From Azolla caroliniana (taxonomy: Eukaryota > Polypodiophyta): a stretch of 64,000 nucleotides of DNA. The translations under genes and the position numbers were made by a program. Positions 24,476-35,783 of the stretch are shown piece after piece. Below the pieces are notes generated by a model. The model saw only the letters and a list, made by a program, of their open reading frames with translations. It was not told where the DNA came from and did no database searches. Location: the NCBI GenBank assembly GCA_043228905.1, contig JBHGNT010000022.1, forward strand, positions 7,626,001 to 7,690,000, in the 5' to 3' direction. Positions within the stretch are counted from its first letter, which is position 1; each line of letters starts with the position of its first letter.

Positions 24476-25198
24476 TGTCGTAGTGTATTTCGTACACTAC
24501 GTGAAAAAGTAAAAATAATATAACCGATTTAATTACATATAAATAAATAAAATAAGAATATCAAAATATTTGTCACGTGCATAGCGCAAGATTCAAACCT
24601 TGTACCTCCACGTAACCAAACCTCAACTTTACCATTATGCTACCTTATCTTTAGTGTTCTATAAATAGATTTAATAACTATAAGTGCTTTATTTGCGCCT
24701 ACCTTTATTAAAAGGTAAATCGTGCATTTTTTAGAGTGCGTGAATATTTTATAGAAAAACGCAAGCAACAAAAAAGTGACTCATGCACATCTAGCGTGCA
24801 TGAGCACTATATTTAGCAAATAAAAGCAAGGATTAGAAAAGCATCACATGCACATTTAGTGTGCATGAACATATTAGAAAAAGCATGTAGTTATGCTTAG
24901 TCTCTCCCATCACTATATAAGGATGGGGAGCACATTGTAGTTTTTGTTGATTATTTTTCTATAATGATCAATCAATCTAAAATATTCGTGGGATTCACGA
25001 ATTTGCTAAAATAATTCTCTCTTACTACCTAAATATTGACTAAATATACTAAACTCGTGGGATTCACGAGATTCTTATCTTATAACTCTTTATACCTATT
25101 CTTTACTAGCCTTATTTGTATTTTTCTTTTCTCCTAGTCCAAAACCTCGGCGGTTCCCACCCGACTCACGCAACGATCCGGAGCCGAAAGGCACGACA
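24476..25198 (+). repeat. element B 5' LTR
   Basis: TATATAA lies at 24914. Two short hairpins with loop GGATT lie at 24984-25002 and 25054-25070. A Pol III-like A box and B box are spaced as in a tRNA on the minus strand (24632-24642 and 24589-24599). Confidence 0.9.
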
Positions 25199-25236
25199 CA
25201 GTTGGTGAACCCGACGTGAAGGCGGGTGGCAAGGAG

Positions 25237-26610
25237 ATGGAGAATCAACAAGAGGCAATGAGCATAACGATGATGATGATGTTCGAGCGGATGCTACAAG
25301 AACAACGAGCGATGTCGGAGATCACGGGGGCAGTAAAGCGGCTCGTACAACGAAATGGACAATTCAACGGAAACGATGTGTCACGCTATCTACGTGACTA
25401 CAAGGCGGAGATGATACGATGTGGGATACCGGAAGGATTGCAAGTGACATCCTTCAATCGGGTGGCCACGGATGAGCTACAAGAGAGAATCCACAAGATA
25501 CGGCAACAAAACTCGACATGGGGATCATTCGAAGAAGCTTTACGAGAGTCATATGATTACAAGAGATCGAAGGGACAAGATCGGCGAAAATTCGACGAAT
25601 GGGTGGCATCGGAGAAGACCCACCGAAGTGCAACACAAGCATTCCTAGAGTTCGAGCATCGTTTTGCTCGACTCTCGGAGCGGGAACAACGATTGGTGGG
25701 AGAAGATAAAGTCCTAATGTTCGTAAAATCGATCGATCGAAAAGAAAGGATGGACATCGGGATCAAACTCGAAGACGATGAAAGTACGAATGGTCTTACC
25801 GAAGATTGGGCCGAAGTCCAAAGGGTATGCCGGAGACATGATGAGAGGAAGATGAGAATCTTGTCAACGACATGGCCGATGAAGGATGGTCGATTGAAGA
25901 CAAACGATGGAGCCGATATGAAGGCCGAAATACAACATGATGGTCCGACGGAAGAGGGTGTAAAACAAGCTACCCTCTTGTCTTGCGAAAGAACAACGAC
26001 GAAGGATAAGGCCGATAACCCAAGTATAGAAGAAGATTTCAGAATACAAGTGTCCGAAACATCGGGTGAAAAAGGGGTAAGCATAATTGATGCAGTGAAA
26101 GAGAGCAAAGAGGACTTGATTGAGGAGGTCACCACGAAAGATGACATCGAATTGAAGGTGGCTATGGACGAATCAACGACGGATGGCCATATCGAGACTT
26201 CTCCACCACTGATTCCAGAGACTCCGGCGGTTGCGTTCGAAAGGCAACGTGAGACCGAAGAGACGAAAGGTGGCGGAGAGAAAACAAAGGTCGAAGTCGA
26301 TGCGTATGACGGAGAGATAGCCGAGAATATGGCTATGGGTGAAACAATGGAGGATGATAATACCGAGGATTCCTACCCACTAATCCTAGAGACTTCGGCG
26401 GTTGTGTCTGAGAAGCAATGTGAGACCGGAGAGACGGGAGGTGGTGGCAAGAAAGGTAAAGTCGGAAGCCAATTAGGATGGAAGGTGATCCGGACGGGAT
26501 TCCGATCCGAAAGAAAGCCGAACTGGGTAAAAGAGGATTCGACCGAAAGTCGACCCGAAAGAAAGCCGAACCGAAAGGAAGAGAATTCGGCCGAAAGACG
26601 ACACAAATGA
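25237..26610 (+). CDS. Gag-like protein of element B
   Basis: It encodes 457 residues from the ATG at 25237, the first ATG after the PBS. Residues about 40-210 form a retrotransposon capsid-like region (VSRYLRDYKAEMIRCGIP, LQERIHKI, KFDEWVASEK, FLEFEHRFARLSEREQRLV). The rest is a highly charged tail rich in E, T and K, ending in repeated RKPN/ERKPN motifs. There is no zinc knuckle and no downstream pol. Such Gag proteins assemble particles in the cytoplasm, and enzymes would have to come from another element. The frame is intact. The low-complexity sequence 26611-27240 (repeated CCGAAAG/CCGAACC motifs) does not continue it. Confidence 0.7.
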   Translation: MENQQEAMSITMMMMFERMLQEQRAMSEITGAVKRLVQRNGQFNGNDVSRYLRDYKAEMIRCGIPEGLQVTSFNRVATDELQERIHKIRQQNSTWGSFEEALRESYDYKRSKGQDRRKFDEWVASEKTHRSATQAFLEFEHRFARLSEREQRLVGEDKVLMFVKSIDRKERMDIGIKLEDDESTNGLTEDWAEVQRVCRRHDERKMRILSTTWPMKDGRLKTNDGADMKAEIQHDGPTEEGVKQATLLSCERTTTKDKADNPSIEEDFRIQVSETSGEKGVSIIDAVKESKEDLIEEVTTKDDIELKVAMDESTTDGHIETSPPLIPETPAVAFERQRETEETKGGGEKTKVEVDAYDGEIAENMAMGETMEDDNTEDSYPLILETSAVVSEKQCETGETGGGGKKGKVGSQLGWKVIRTGFRSERKPNWVKEDSTESRPERKPNRKEENSAERRHK

Positions 26611-27249
26611 AAGCCGAACCGGGCGAATGAGGATTCGGTCGAAAGACGACCCGAAAGAAAGCCGACCCGAAAAGGGGTCGAATCGGTCAAAACCGATCGA
26701 CCGAGTCTGACTTGGCCGAACGCGAATATGGATGGAAGCCTACCTAGCCGAAAGCCGATCGGACGAGACCGATCCGGAAATAAGCTAATCCAACTCAATC
26801 GGAGGTTGGACCGGTCGAGGCTGGTGAAAACGAGGAAAAGAAAGCCAACCGAAACCGAAACCGATAGATCGAAACTGGGCCGGAAGGAGACCGACTCAAT
26901 CGAAACCGAACAACCGATTCCGATTCAGCCGAATACGAATCCGATCGGAAGCCGATCAAACCGAAAGTCGATCGGACGAGAGCGATCCGGAAAAAAGTCA
27001 AGGTTGATGAAGACAAGAAAGAGGCCAGTAAAAGACACTACCACGAATGACAAGGGCCAAGAATATGACGAGAGAGAACAAAGAATATGGTGGATCGGAT
27101 GGCGACAATGGTTCGCGTGGAAAGAATGGGTCTACTCAAAATGGAGAGACAAAGTTGACATAGCGGGACAAACGGAGGATGAAGGGGAGACAACGAGCAT
27201 CGGCAACTTCGGCACATACCGGAGGATGTGCGGGTTCGGAGGGGGCGAG

Positions 27250-27973
27250 TGTCGTAGTGTATTTCGTACACTACGTGAAAAAGTAAAAATAATATAACCG
27301 ATTTAATTACATATAAATAAATAAAATAAGAATATCAAAATATTTGTCACGTGCATAGCGCAAGATTCGAACCTTGTACCTCCATGTAACCAAACCTCAA
27401 CTTTACCATTATGCTACCTTATCTTTAGTGTTCTATAAATAGATTTAATAACTATAAGTGCTTTATTTGCGCCTACCTTTATTAAAAGGTAAATCGTGCA
27501 TTTTTTAGAGTGCGTGAATATTTTATAGAAAAACGCAAGCAACAAAAAAGTGACTCATGCACATCTAGCGTGCATGAGCACTATATTTAGCAAATAAAAG
27601 CAAGGATTAGAAAAGCATCACATGCACATTTAGTGTGCATGAACATATTAGAAAAAAGCATGTAGTTATGCTTAGTCTCTCCCATCACTATATAAGGATG
27701 GGGAGCACATTGTAGTTTTTGTTGATTATTTTTCTATAATGATCAATCAATCTAAAATATTCGTGGGATTCACGAATTTGCTAAAATAATTCTCTCTTAC
27801 TACCTAAATATTGACTAAATATACTAAACTCGTGGGATTCACGAGATTCTTATCTTATAACTCTTTATACCTATTCTTTACTAGCCTTATTTGTATTTTT
27901 CTTTTCTCCTAGTCCAAAACCTCGGCGGTTCCCACCCGACTCACGCAACGATCCGGAGCCGAAAGGCATGACA
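27250..27973 (+). repeat. element B 3' LTR
   Basis: Matches the 5' LTR except for about four changes seen by eye (a C/T in the B-box-like site, a C/T in CCACGTAACC, one extra A, and CACGACA to CATGACA at the end). Confidence 0.9.
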
Positions 27974-27977
27974 ACGC

Positions 27978-28062
27978 ACAGACGCTACCATTCGTTGTCA
28001 CACAGTCACTTGGAGGTCTAGGTTGAAGGACTGACTGTAGACCGTGTTCCTAGTTGGTAACA
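27978..28062 (+). repeat. element C 5' LTR, second part
   Basis: Resumes the C LTR after the B insertion (ACAGACGCTACCATTCG ... GGTAACA). The primer-binding-like TTTTGGCACGCTTGGT follows at 28064-28079, matching the PBS of element D in 14 of 16 bases. Confidence 0.85.
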
Positions 28063-28104
28063 CTTTTGGCACGCTTGGTGATTTGTGTTTTCTCACAGAC
28101 GAAC

Positions 28105-28584
28105 AACGACGAATGGTCTATCTATAGGAAAAGCATAGAGTCTGTAGTTAGAGAAAAAAAAGCATGGATTCCTAAGACTCCCTCATCACTACATAAGGAT
28201 GGGGAGCACAATGTAATAGGTGTGTGAAAAATATTTGGGAAATTGGATATATTTCCTAAAACACCAATTAATATAATCGCGGGATTCACGAAGTTTTATA
28301 TAATCTATCTCTTTCAATCTAAATTCATATTCTTACATAAATATTGATTAATGTAATACTTGTGGGATTCACAAGGTTTGATCTCTTTTCTATTTCTACT
28401 CTAAACTATTTCAATTTATTACTATGATTAAGACAAACTAAAACAACTCTACTTGTGGGATTCACAAGCTTCTAATAATCTATACATAATTAAAATCGCC
28501 TCAAATTCTTCCTCTTCCTAGTCCATATCCCTAGTGGTTCCCACCTGACTCACACAAACGATCTGGTGCCGAAAGGCACGACAA
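28105..28584 (+). repeat. B-like LTR remnant replacing the N-terminal part of C gag
   Basis: The 3' half resembles the B LTR: CATCACTACATAAGGATGGG, three GGATT-loop hairpins (near 28278, 28359-28375 and 28452-28468) and the ending GCCGAAAGGCACGACA. Its left limit is unclear. The C gag frame resumes immediately after it at 28585 in mid-protein (FQNL), so about 525 bp that encode the Gag N-terminus in element D are absent here. Confidence 0.65.
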
Positions 28585-28797
28585 TGTTTCCAAAATTTAC
28601 GGCGGAAACTAGAACAGGGCCCCGCGGAGGATGAGGCTCGGGAGACATTTTTGGCGGCATTATGCCGACCTATACGGACCACGCTCAACAACAATAGCGT
28701 GAAAGGGGAAACGGTCGATATGGTCATCGAACGAGCGTTACAGCTCGAGCTGGACGACGAAGAGGAAAGGTTTTCTATGTCCTCATTACGACAAGCA
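28585..28797 (+). pseudogene. element C gag, middle fragment
   Basis: Reads CFQNLRRKLEQ through ETFLAALCRPIRTTLN and ALQLELDDEEERFSMSSLRQA. It is homologous to D Gag from RFQNLQLQ to MSALHRT and cut by the N gap. Its true continuation (zinc-knuckle part) appears on the opposite strand at 29569-28898, which argues for a misplaced contig end. Confidence 0.75.
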
Positions 28798-28897
28798 NNN
28801 NNNNNNNNNNNNNNNNNNNNNNNNNNNNNNNNNNNNNNNNNNNNNNNNNNNNNNNNNNNNNNNNNNNNNNNNNNNNNNNNNNNNNNNNNNNNNNNNN
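28798..28897. other. assembly gap, exactly 100 N
   Basis: A block of exactly 100 N, the usual placeholder for a gap of unknown size. Confidence 0.99.
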
Positions 28898-29569
28898 ACA
28901 GGCCCCTTGCCCTTGCGTACTAGGCATTGTGGCATAATGTCCGGGCTGCTGACAAACAAAACAACGGATGCTAGATTCGCCCTTCTCGGCCCCTGGTGGT
29001 GTGTGCCGACCCCCCGGTGCAACTTGCTCCTCACAGTCCGGCTTCGTTTGTCGGAGCGTATGTGGTGGTTGTTGTTGGTCCCGGCGTGGTTCTTGGTGCC
29101 GGTCATCGTCCGAGCGTTGCTGTTGTTGGTCCCGATATTGCCGTTGCTTTCCACGAGGTCCATTGAAGCCGCCACGTTTGTTTGTCGGCTGGTGATTCTC
29201 ATAGCGTCGGCCCCCTTTAGCATATCTGGGGGAACCACGGTAGTCCTCATCCTCTGGCTTGTCTTCCTCGAAATCGTTGTGATTCCGGTGATTCCGGTAG
29301 TGTCGGTCGTCACGTGAGTTGTGATCCATATACCGTGGTCAGTCTTCTTGCCTCCTTTGTTCAGTACGGCGTGGGGGACGTTGTGTGTCCATGTTGCGTA
29401 CTGTGGGAGCAGCTCTATCAGCATAGTACGCACTCTCAACTGTGTGAGCCTTCGAGTGACAAATTGAGCAGTGGATTCGCATGTTGCACTCCACTGCGGA
29501 ATGCCCCGAATTCAAGCAAATCATGCACTGGATTGCTTGACGAAAATGTCGTTCCTCGTCCTAAGGTAA
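28898..29569 (-). pseudogene. element C gag, zinc-knuckle portion, inverted relative to the rest of C
   Basis: Read on minus it gives CMICLNSGHSAVEC and CSICHSKAHTV, then a charged R/Q/H-rich region, then CFVCQQPGHYATMPSTQGQGAC up to the gap. The blocks match D Gag knuckles 1, 2 and 3 in order; knuckle 2 lacks its last Cys and knuckle 3 has lost a Cys. All other coding parts of C are on the plus strand. Confidence 0.75.
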
Positions 29570-31560
29570 TGCTTGTCGTAATGAGGACATAGAAAACCTT
29601 TCCTCTTCGTCGTCCAGCTCGAGCTGTAACGCTCGTTCGATGACCATATCGACCGTTTCCCCTTTCACGCTATTGTTGTTGAGCGTGGTCCGTATAGGTC
29701 GGCATAATGCCGCCAAAAATGTCTCCCGAGCCTCATCCTCCGCGGGGCCCTGTTCTAGTTTCCGCCGTAAATTTTGGAAACATTGTCGTGCCTTTCGGCA
29801 CCAGATCGTTTGTGTGAGTCAGGTGGGAACCACTAGGGATATGGACTAGGAAGAGGAAGAATTTGAGGCGATTTTAATTATGTATAGATTATTAGAAGCT
29901 TGTGAATCCCACAAGTAGAGTTGTTTTAGTTTGTCTTAATCATAGTAATAAATTGAAATAGTTTAGAGTAGAAATAGAAAAGAGATCAAACCTTGTGAAT
30001 CCCACAAGTATTACATTAATCAATATTTATGTAAGAATATGAATTTAGATTGAAAGAGATAGATTATATAAAACTTCGTGAATCCCGCGATTATATTAAT
30101 TGGTGTTTTAGGAAATATATCCAATTTCCCAAATATTTTTCACACACCTATTACATTGTGCTCCCCATCCTTATGTAGTGATGAGGGAGTCTTAGGAATC
30201 CATGCTTTTTTTTCTCTAACTACAGACTCTATGCTTTTCCTATAGATAGACCATTCGTCGTTGTTCGTCTGTGAGAAAACACAAATCACCAAGCGTGCCA
30301 AAAGTGTTACCAACTAGGAACACGGTCTACAGTCAGTCCTTCAACCTAGACCTCCAAGTGACTGTGTGACAACGAATGGTAGCGTCTGTGCGTTGTCATG
30401 CCTTTCGGCTCCGGATCGTTGCGTGAGTCGGGTGGGAACCGCCGAGGTTTTGGACTAGGAGAAAAGAAAAATACAAATAAGGCTAGTAAAGAATAGGTAT
30501 AAAGAGTTATAAGATAAGAATCTCGTGAATCCCACGAGTTTAGTATATTTAGTCAATATTTAGGTAGTAAGAGAGAATTATTTTAGCAAATTCGTGAATC
30601 CCACGAATATTTTAGATTGATTGATCATTATAGAAAAATAATCAACAAAAACTACAATGTGCTCCCCATCCTTATATAGTGATGGGAGAGACTAAGCATA
30701 ACTACATGCTTTTTCTAATATGTTCATGCACACTAAATGTGCATGTGATGCTTTTCTAATCCTTGCTTTTATTTGCTAAATATAGTGCTCATGCACGCTA
30801 GATGTGCATGAGTCACTTTTTTGTTGCTTGCGTTTTTCTATAAAATATTCACGCACTCTAAAAAATGCACGATTTACCTTTTAATAAAGGTAGGCGCAAA
30901 TAAAGCACTTATAGTTATTAAATCTATTTATAGAACACTAAAGATAAGGTAGCATAATGGTAAAGTTGAGGTTTGGTTACATGGAGGTACAAGGTTCGAA
31001 TCTTGCGCTATGCACGTGACAAATATTTTGATATTCTTATTTTATTTATTTATATGTAATTAAATCGGTTATATTATTTTTACTTTTTCACGTAGTGTAC
31101 GAAATACACTACGACACTCGCCCCCTCCGAACCCGCACATCCTCCGGTATGTGCCGAAGTTGCCGATGCTCGTTGTCTCCCCTTCATCCTCCGTTTGTCC
31201 CGCTATGTCAACTTTGTCTCTCCATTTTGAGTAGACCCATTCTTTCCACGCGAACCATTGTCGCCATCCGATCCACCATATTCTTTGTTCTCTCTCGTCA
31301 TATTCTTGGCCCTTGTCATTCGTGGTAGTGTCTTTTACTGGCCTCTTTCTTGTCTTCATCAACCTTGACTTTTTTCCGGATCGCTCTCGTCCGATCGACT
31401 TTCGGTTTGATCGGCTTCCGATCGGATTCGTATTCGGCTGAATCGGAATCGGTTGTTCGGTTTCGATTGAGTCGGTCTCCTTCCGGCCCAGTTTCGATCT
31501 ATCGGTTTCGGTTTCGGTTGGCTTTCTTTTCCTCGTTTTCACCAGCCTCGACCGGTCCAA
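29570..31560 (-). repeat. right arm of the palindrome (inverted copy of 26806-28797)
   Basis: Reverse complement of the left arm, holding a second inverted copy of the gag piece (29570-29787), the B-like LTR remnant, the end of C's 5' LTR, the B 3' LTR and the end of B's interior. At 31561 the sequence switches abruptly to C's plus-strand gag-protease frame. Confidence 0.85.
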
Positions 31561-34500
31561 ACAAAAACGACTGATTGGGCCGCACAAGATGAGATCCGAT
31601 GAACAGCCCAGGCATGGGTTGAAAAAGCAAACGCGACAAATACGGAACGCATGTGGAAGGAATCCGCAAAAACGATGGAGCTAGTGGAGGATGAAGGACC
31701 GGCCCCAGACCCCATTTGGCAAGCATTGGCAGGCTGCGAGATAATGTTAACCATGGAGAAGCTGCTGCAACTAGTCCCACGCTTCCGCCAGACCGTGGAA
31801 GAGCGGGTGACGGGCATACCTGGGGTGAGCATCGCTACGAATTTCACGGACATTAGCGACGAACCGTTTGTAGTGGATCACCACAACCCGACTATTACGT
31901 TGATATTACACGGTCAGGAAATCCCGGGATGCGTAATCGATGGCGGCTCGGGCGTTAATGTAATTAGCACGAAAACATGCGAGCAATTAGGAATTTCAGA
32001 ATGGGAGGCTTGCCCGTTCTGGCTCCGTATGGTAGATACCCGCTCAGTACGACCATTGGGGTTAATATGCAAGGTAGGCATTATTATCGTGGGAGGACAT
32101 CGCTTCGACATCTCGGTGGTAGTCCTCGCCCTGGACGACCCAGGGGCGTACCCTGTGCTGCTGGGCAGACCGTGGCTTCGTGCAACGAATATCGAGCAGA
32201 GCTGCCAACACAGGTGTATCAGTTTTCGACATGGACGCACCAAGGTTCGCGTACCAACGAAGGAAAGGGCGACACAATGCAAGAGTATAACACCATTATA
32301 CGCGGAAGATATAAATATGCTGGCCGGGGTGGATGATACAGAATTAGAGGCATACCTAGACGAGCACCCTCAGATTATTCCACTATTCGAAATCGACGTC
32401 ATCGCAACCGCGGCAGAATATGCCACGACCACTACTCTCCACGACGAGGCTTACGAACCAAACCCGGAGTCAATATTAGAACTAAGCAGAGCACGAGCAT
32501 CGTTTGAGAGGGAAATGGAAATTTCACGACAAGTCACTGCCTCAGCCCTGGAAGAAGTAAACGTGGGTACGGCGTCAGAACCCCGTTTCCTCTCCATCGC
32601 AAAAGAATTAAGGCTGCACCAGAGAGACGCGATGATCGAACTACTCAAGAAATATAAAGATGTGTTCGCCTAGGCTCATGAGGACATGAAGGGGTTAGAT
32701 CCGAAGTTCTATCAACATAAGATTAATTTAGCAACCAATGCAAAACCGGTCCAGCAGTGTCGCTACCGCATGAACCCGAACTACGCGACCCGCGTAAAAG
32801 AAGAAATTGACAAACTTCTAAAGGCGGGATTCATACGGCTAGTTAAACAAGCCACATGGTTAAGTCCGATAGTAGTTGTTCCAAAGAAAAACGGAAAAAT
32901 ACGAGTATGCATGGATTACCGAAAATTAAACGCCGTAACCATTACAGACGCATTCCCTTTACCATTCACCGATAGCGTATTGGACGCCGTTGAAGGGCAT
33001 GACATGTACAATTTTTTAGATGGCTTCAATCGATACAACCAGGTACGCATGCATCCCGATGACCAAGAGAAGACGACATTTGTCACGGACTCGGGAGTCT
33101 ATGTGGTAGTTGTCATGATGTTCGGGCTAAAGACAGCGCCGTCGACATTTCAATGGACAATAACAAAGATCTTTGGGGAATATATTCCGACATTCATGCA
33201 AGTTTTTTTAGACGATTTTGCGATATATGTGAAAACAACCGACCATTTTACGCATCTGCAACTGTGCCTGGAACGTTGCCGCACCACACGCTTCAGCCTG
33301 AATCCCGCGAAATGTGCCTTCGGTGTTACTAGCGGGGCTCTTCTAGGCCATATAGTTAGCAAGGAAGGGATAGCGGTCGATCCGAACAAAATCTCCGCGA
33401 TTACTCAAGCTAAAACTCCGACAAACGCAAAATCACTCAGCCGGTTTGTAGGACAAATACGATGGCATAGTCGAATGATACGATACTTGGTGGACTTCGC
33501 CACACCGTTACATGCCGCCGTGCATCGGATTCCCTTCCAATGGACTGCAATGGAAGACAAGGCCTATGATGCACTCAAGATAATGCTCACGCAGGCACCC
33601 GTCATACAACCACTAGTTTGGGTGAAGCCATTCCACGTGTTCGTAGACGCCTCAGACATAGCAATAGGAAGTGCGCTAATGCAGCTCACCGAATTGAATT
33701 GGTACCGGCCAGTGTACTATGCTAGTCACAAATTATCAACAGCGGAGCGTAACTATTCCACAACGGAGCGTGAGGCATTGGGGTTGATCTATAACATCAA
33801 TAAATTCCGGCATTATCTGCTAGGGAGGAAGTTCACGTTCCACGTGGATCATTCGACACTGGTGTATTTGGTGGAGAAACAAGCAATGACGGGGAAATTG
33901 GCGCGATAGATGCTGCTGCTTCAAGAATTCGATTTTGTAATTCAACACCGCCCGGGTACGCAACATGCAGTGGTAGATTTTTTGAGCAGACTCGATAATG
34001 GAGAAATGGTGCAGAAGGACGACGATGACTTTCCGGACGCAGAGATTCTGCGGTAGCAGCACTAGCTGGAAGAACGGAAACAACCTTTCCGGACCGACGG
34101 CTCATGGAAATGACATACTTTTTGACTACGGGATTGCCTCCACCACAATTATGCACGGACGAGAAGAAACGATTAGCCATCCGGAGCCGTAATTTCTGCC
34201 TGGTAGAAGGAATCTTATATCACAAAGGTAGTGATGGCATTTGGCGACGCGGTGTATGCCAGGATGAGAAAAAATCGGTCTTATGGGAGGCTCACTGCGG
34301 CACGGTAGGCGGACACTACGAGGGCGATGTTACGGCCTGGAAAATATGGCAAGCAAGCCTATGGTGGCCGACTACACAGAAGGACGCATACGAGTATTGC
34401 ATATAGTGCGATTTGTGTCAACGGATGGGCCAACCCACAGAGGGCGCAAGAATGCCACACCAGCCCGTATTACCGTTAGATCCCTTCCAAAAGTGGGGAT

Positions 34501-35408
34501 TGGATTTTGTGGGCCCCTTCACACCAGCGGTGGCCCGTACGGGCAATAAATACATATTGGTAGCCACGGATTATTGCACCAAGTGGGTAGAAGCAAAGGC
34601 ACTACAAGAGAATACCGTGGTCGTCACAGTGAGATTCCTTTACGAACAGATCTGGTGTTGGTTCAGTTGTCCGATTGAGCTTATCAGTGATCAGGGGAGC
34701 CACATTCTCAATACGGTCGTTCGTGAACTGACACATCATTATGCCGTAGTCCACAAGAAAAGTATGCCATATTACCCACAGGCGAATGGGTTGGCGGAGT
34801 CCACCAACAAGACGTTGCAGACCATATTAAAGAAAATCGTCAATGAAAATAGAACGGACTGGGATACCAAATTACATAGTGCGTTATGGGCGTACAAAAC
34901 CAGCTACAAAACAAGCATGTAGTCAACACCGTTTTGACTAGCGTTTGGGTTGGAGGCCATTATGCCGGTAGAGTTTCAGATACCCAATTTACGGATTCAG
35001 GTACGGGACCGACTATCAAAAGCCAAGTCGGAGGAAGCACGGCTCCACCAACTACTCGAACTCGGCGAAAAACAAGTACACAACATGGCTGTGTTAGAGC
35101 AGGAACAACGACGGCATAAAGCGTTTGTGGATCGACATCGGAACGCACGGGAAAAGGATTTCGCGGTCGGTAGAGCGGTACTGGTTTTCCAAACCCGCAT
35201 GGGCCATATGCTACGAAAGTTACGATTCCGCTGGACAGGCTCGTAGTGGATAATAGGAGCGGAACAAGGCACGTTCCAATTGGGCACACTAGCCGGGGAA
35301 GTCTTACGACAAAAGGTGAATGGGTTTTGCCTTAAACCTTATTTGGGACCTACGCCACCTAACCCATTCCCCGCCAGACAGGACAAAGCCAAAGAACCCG
35401 CGACGTAA
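31561..35408 (+). pseudogene. element C gag end-protease-RT-RNase H-integrase, several stops
   Basis: The same domain order as D pol: protease with CVIDGGSGVNVI (near 31936) and PVLLGRPWL; RT with VPKKNGKIRVCMDYRKLNA and the catalytic FLDD (near 33205); RNase H with FHVFVDASDIAIGS; the integrase zinc finger HCGTVGGHYEG...CDLCQRMG; core with LDFVGPF, SDQGSH and NGLAEST; and the C-terminal NGFCLKPYLGP. In-frame stops lie at about 31589 (TGA), 32671, 33907, 34054, 34063, 34403, 34920 (TAG), 34934 (TGA) and 35245 (TAG), plus a frameshift near 34090. Two TAGs replace tryptophans conserved in D. It cannot make a full polyprotein unless stops are bypassed. Confidence 0.85.
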
Positions 35409-35491
35409 GTGGACGGCCCTACTTGTAGCATAGTGTAAAAATAGGCTTGTATGTAACCGTTAAGAAAAGAAAAAAAAACAAAAAGAAAAAG

Positions 35492-35522
<31 letters not shown>

Positions 35523-35783
35523 GAAGAGAAGATAGCGACGCTATTAAAAAAGGACTGAATGCATGCACAGACTTCTAGACCAAGAACGCGCGACACCACG
35601 ATGGCTCACCGCCCAATGAACCCTAGGCCACAAAAAGAAGGAAATAGAAGGTCTTCTGCACAATACAGAAATCCACCTCCTAACTCTCAGCGCTCTCATC
35701 ACTCCCCTCCCTCACCTTCTCCTCCATCCTAGCACAGAGCTCAAACCCACCGCAACCAACAATCTTCCCCCCACGAGCCTACT
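35409..35783 (+). other. pol-ORF3 spacer of element C with A-rich tract
   Basis: A 375-bp spacer holding a long A-rich tract (about 35464-35530, including a run of over 20 A). Element D has a poly(A) tract at the equivalent place. Confidence 0.7.

Larger units (their letters stand above)
24476..27973 (+). mobile_element. element B: gag-only LTR retrotransposon (TR-GAG type)
   Basis: It has 723-bp (24476-25198) and 724-bp (27250-27973) LTRs with TGTCG...GACA ends, a PBS-like TTGGTGAACCCGACGTG right after the 5' LTR (25202-25218), one gag-like ORF and a purine tract (GGAGGGGGCGAG) just before the 3' LTR. No protease, RT or integrase is present in the 2.05-kb interior. It is thus non-autonomous and would need enzymes in trans. 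The target duplication is ACGC (24472-24475 and 27974-27977). By eye the LTRs differ at only about four positions, so insertion is recent. The empty site is preserved in C's 3' LTR at 53891-53894. Confidence 0.85.
26806..28797 (+). repeat. left arm of a ~2-kb near-perfect palindrome
   Basis: This segment, comprising the end of element B, the end of C's 5' LTR, an LTR-like remnant and part of C's gag, reappears as its reverse complement at 29570-31560. The only difference I noticed is one A in a homopolymer (six here near 27652, five in the other arm). I compared several blocks and both ends, not every base. Confidence 0.85.

Noticed and set aside
26728-27297. 189-residue ORF (also in inverted copy at 31069-31587)
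   Set aside because: Low-complexity CCGAAAG/CCGAACC repeats at the end of element B running into its 3' LTR; no domain, duplicated only through the palindrome.
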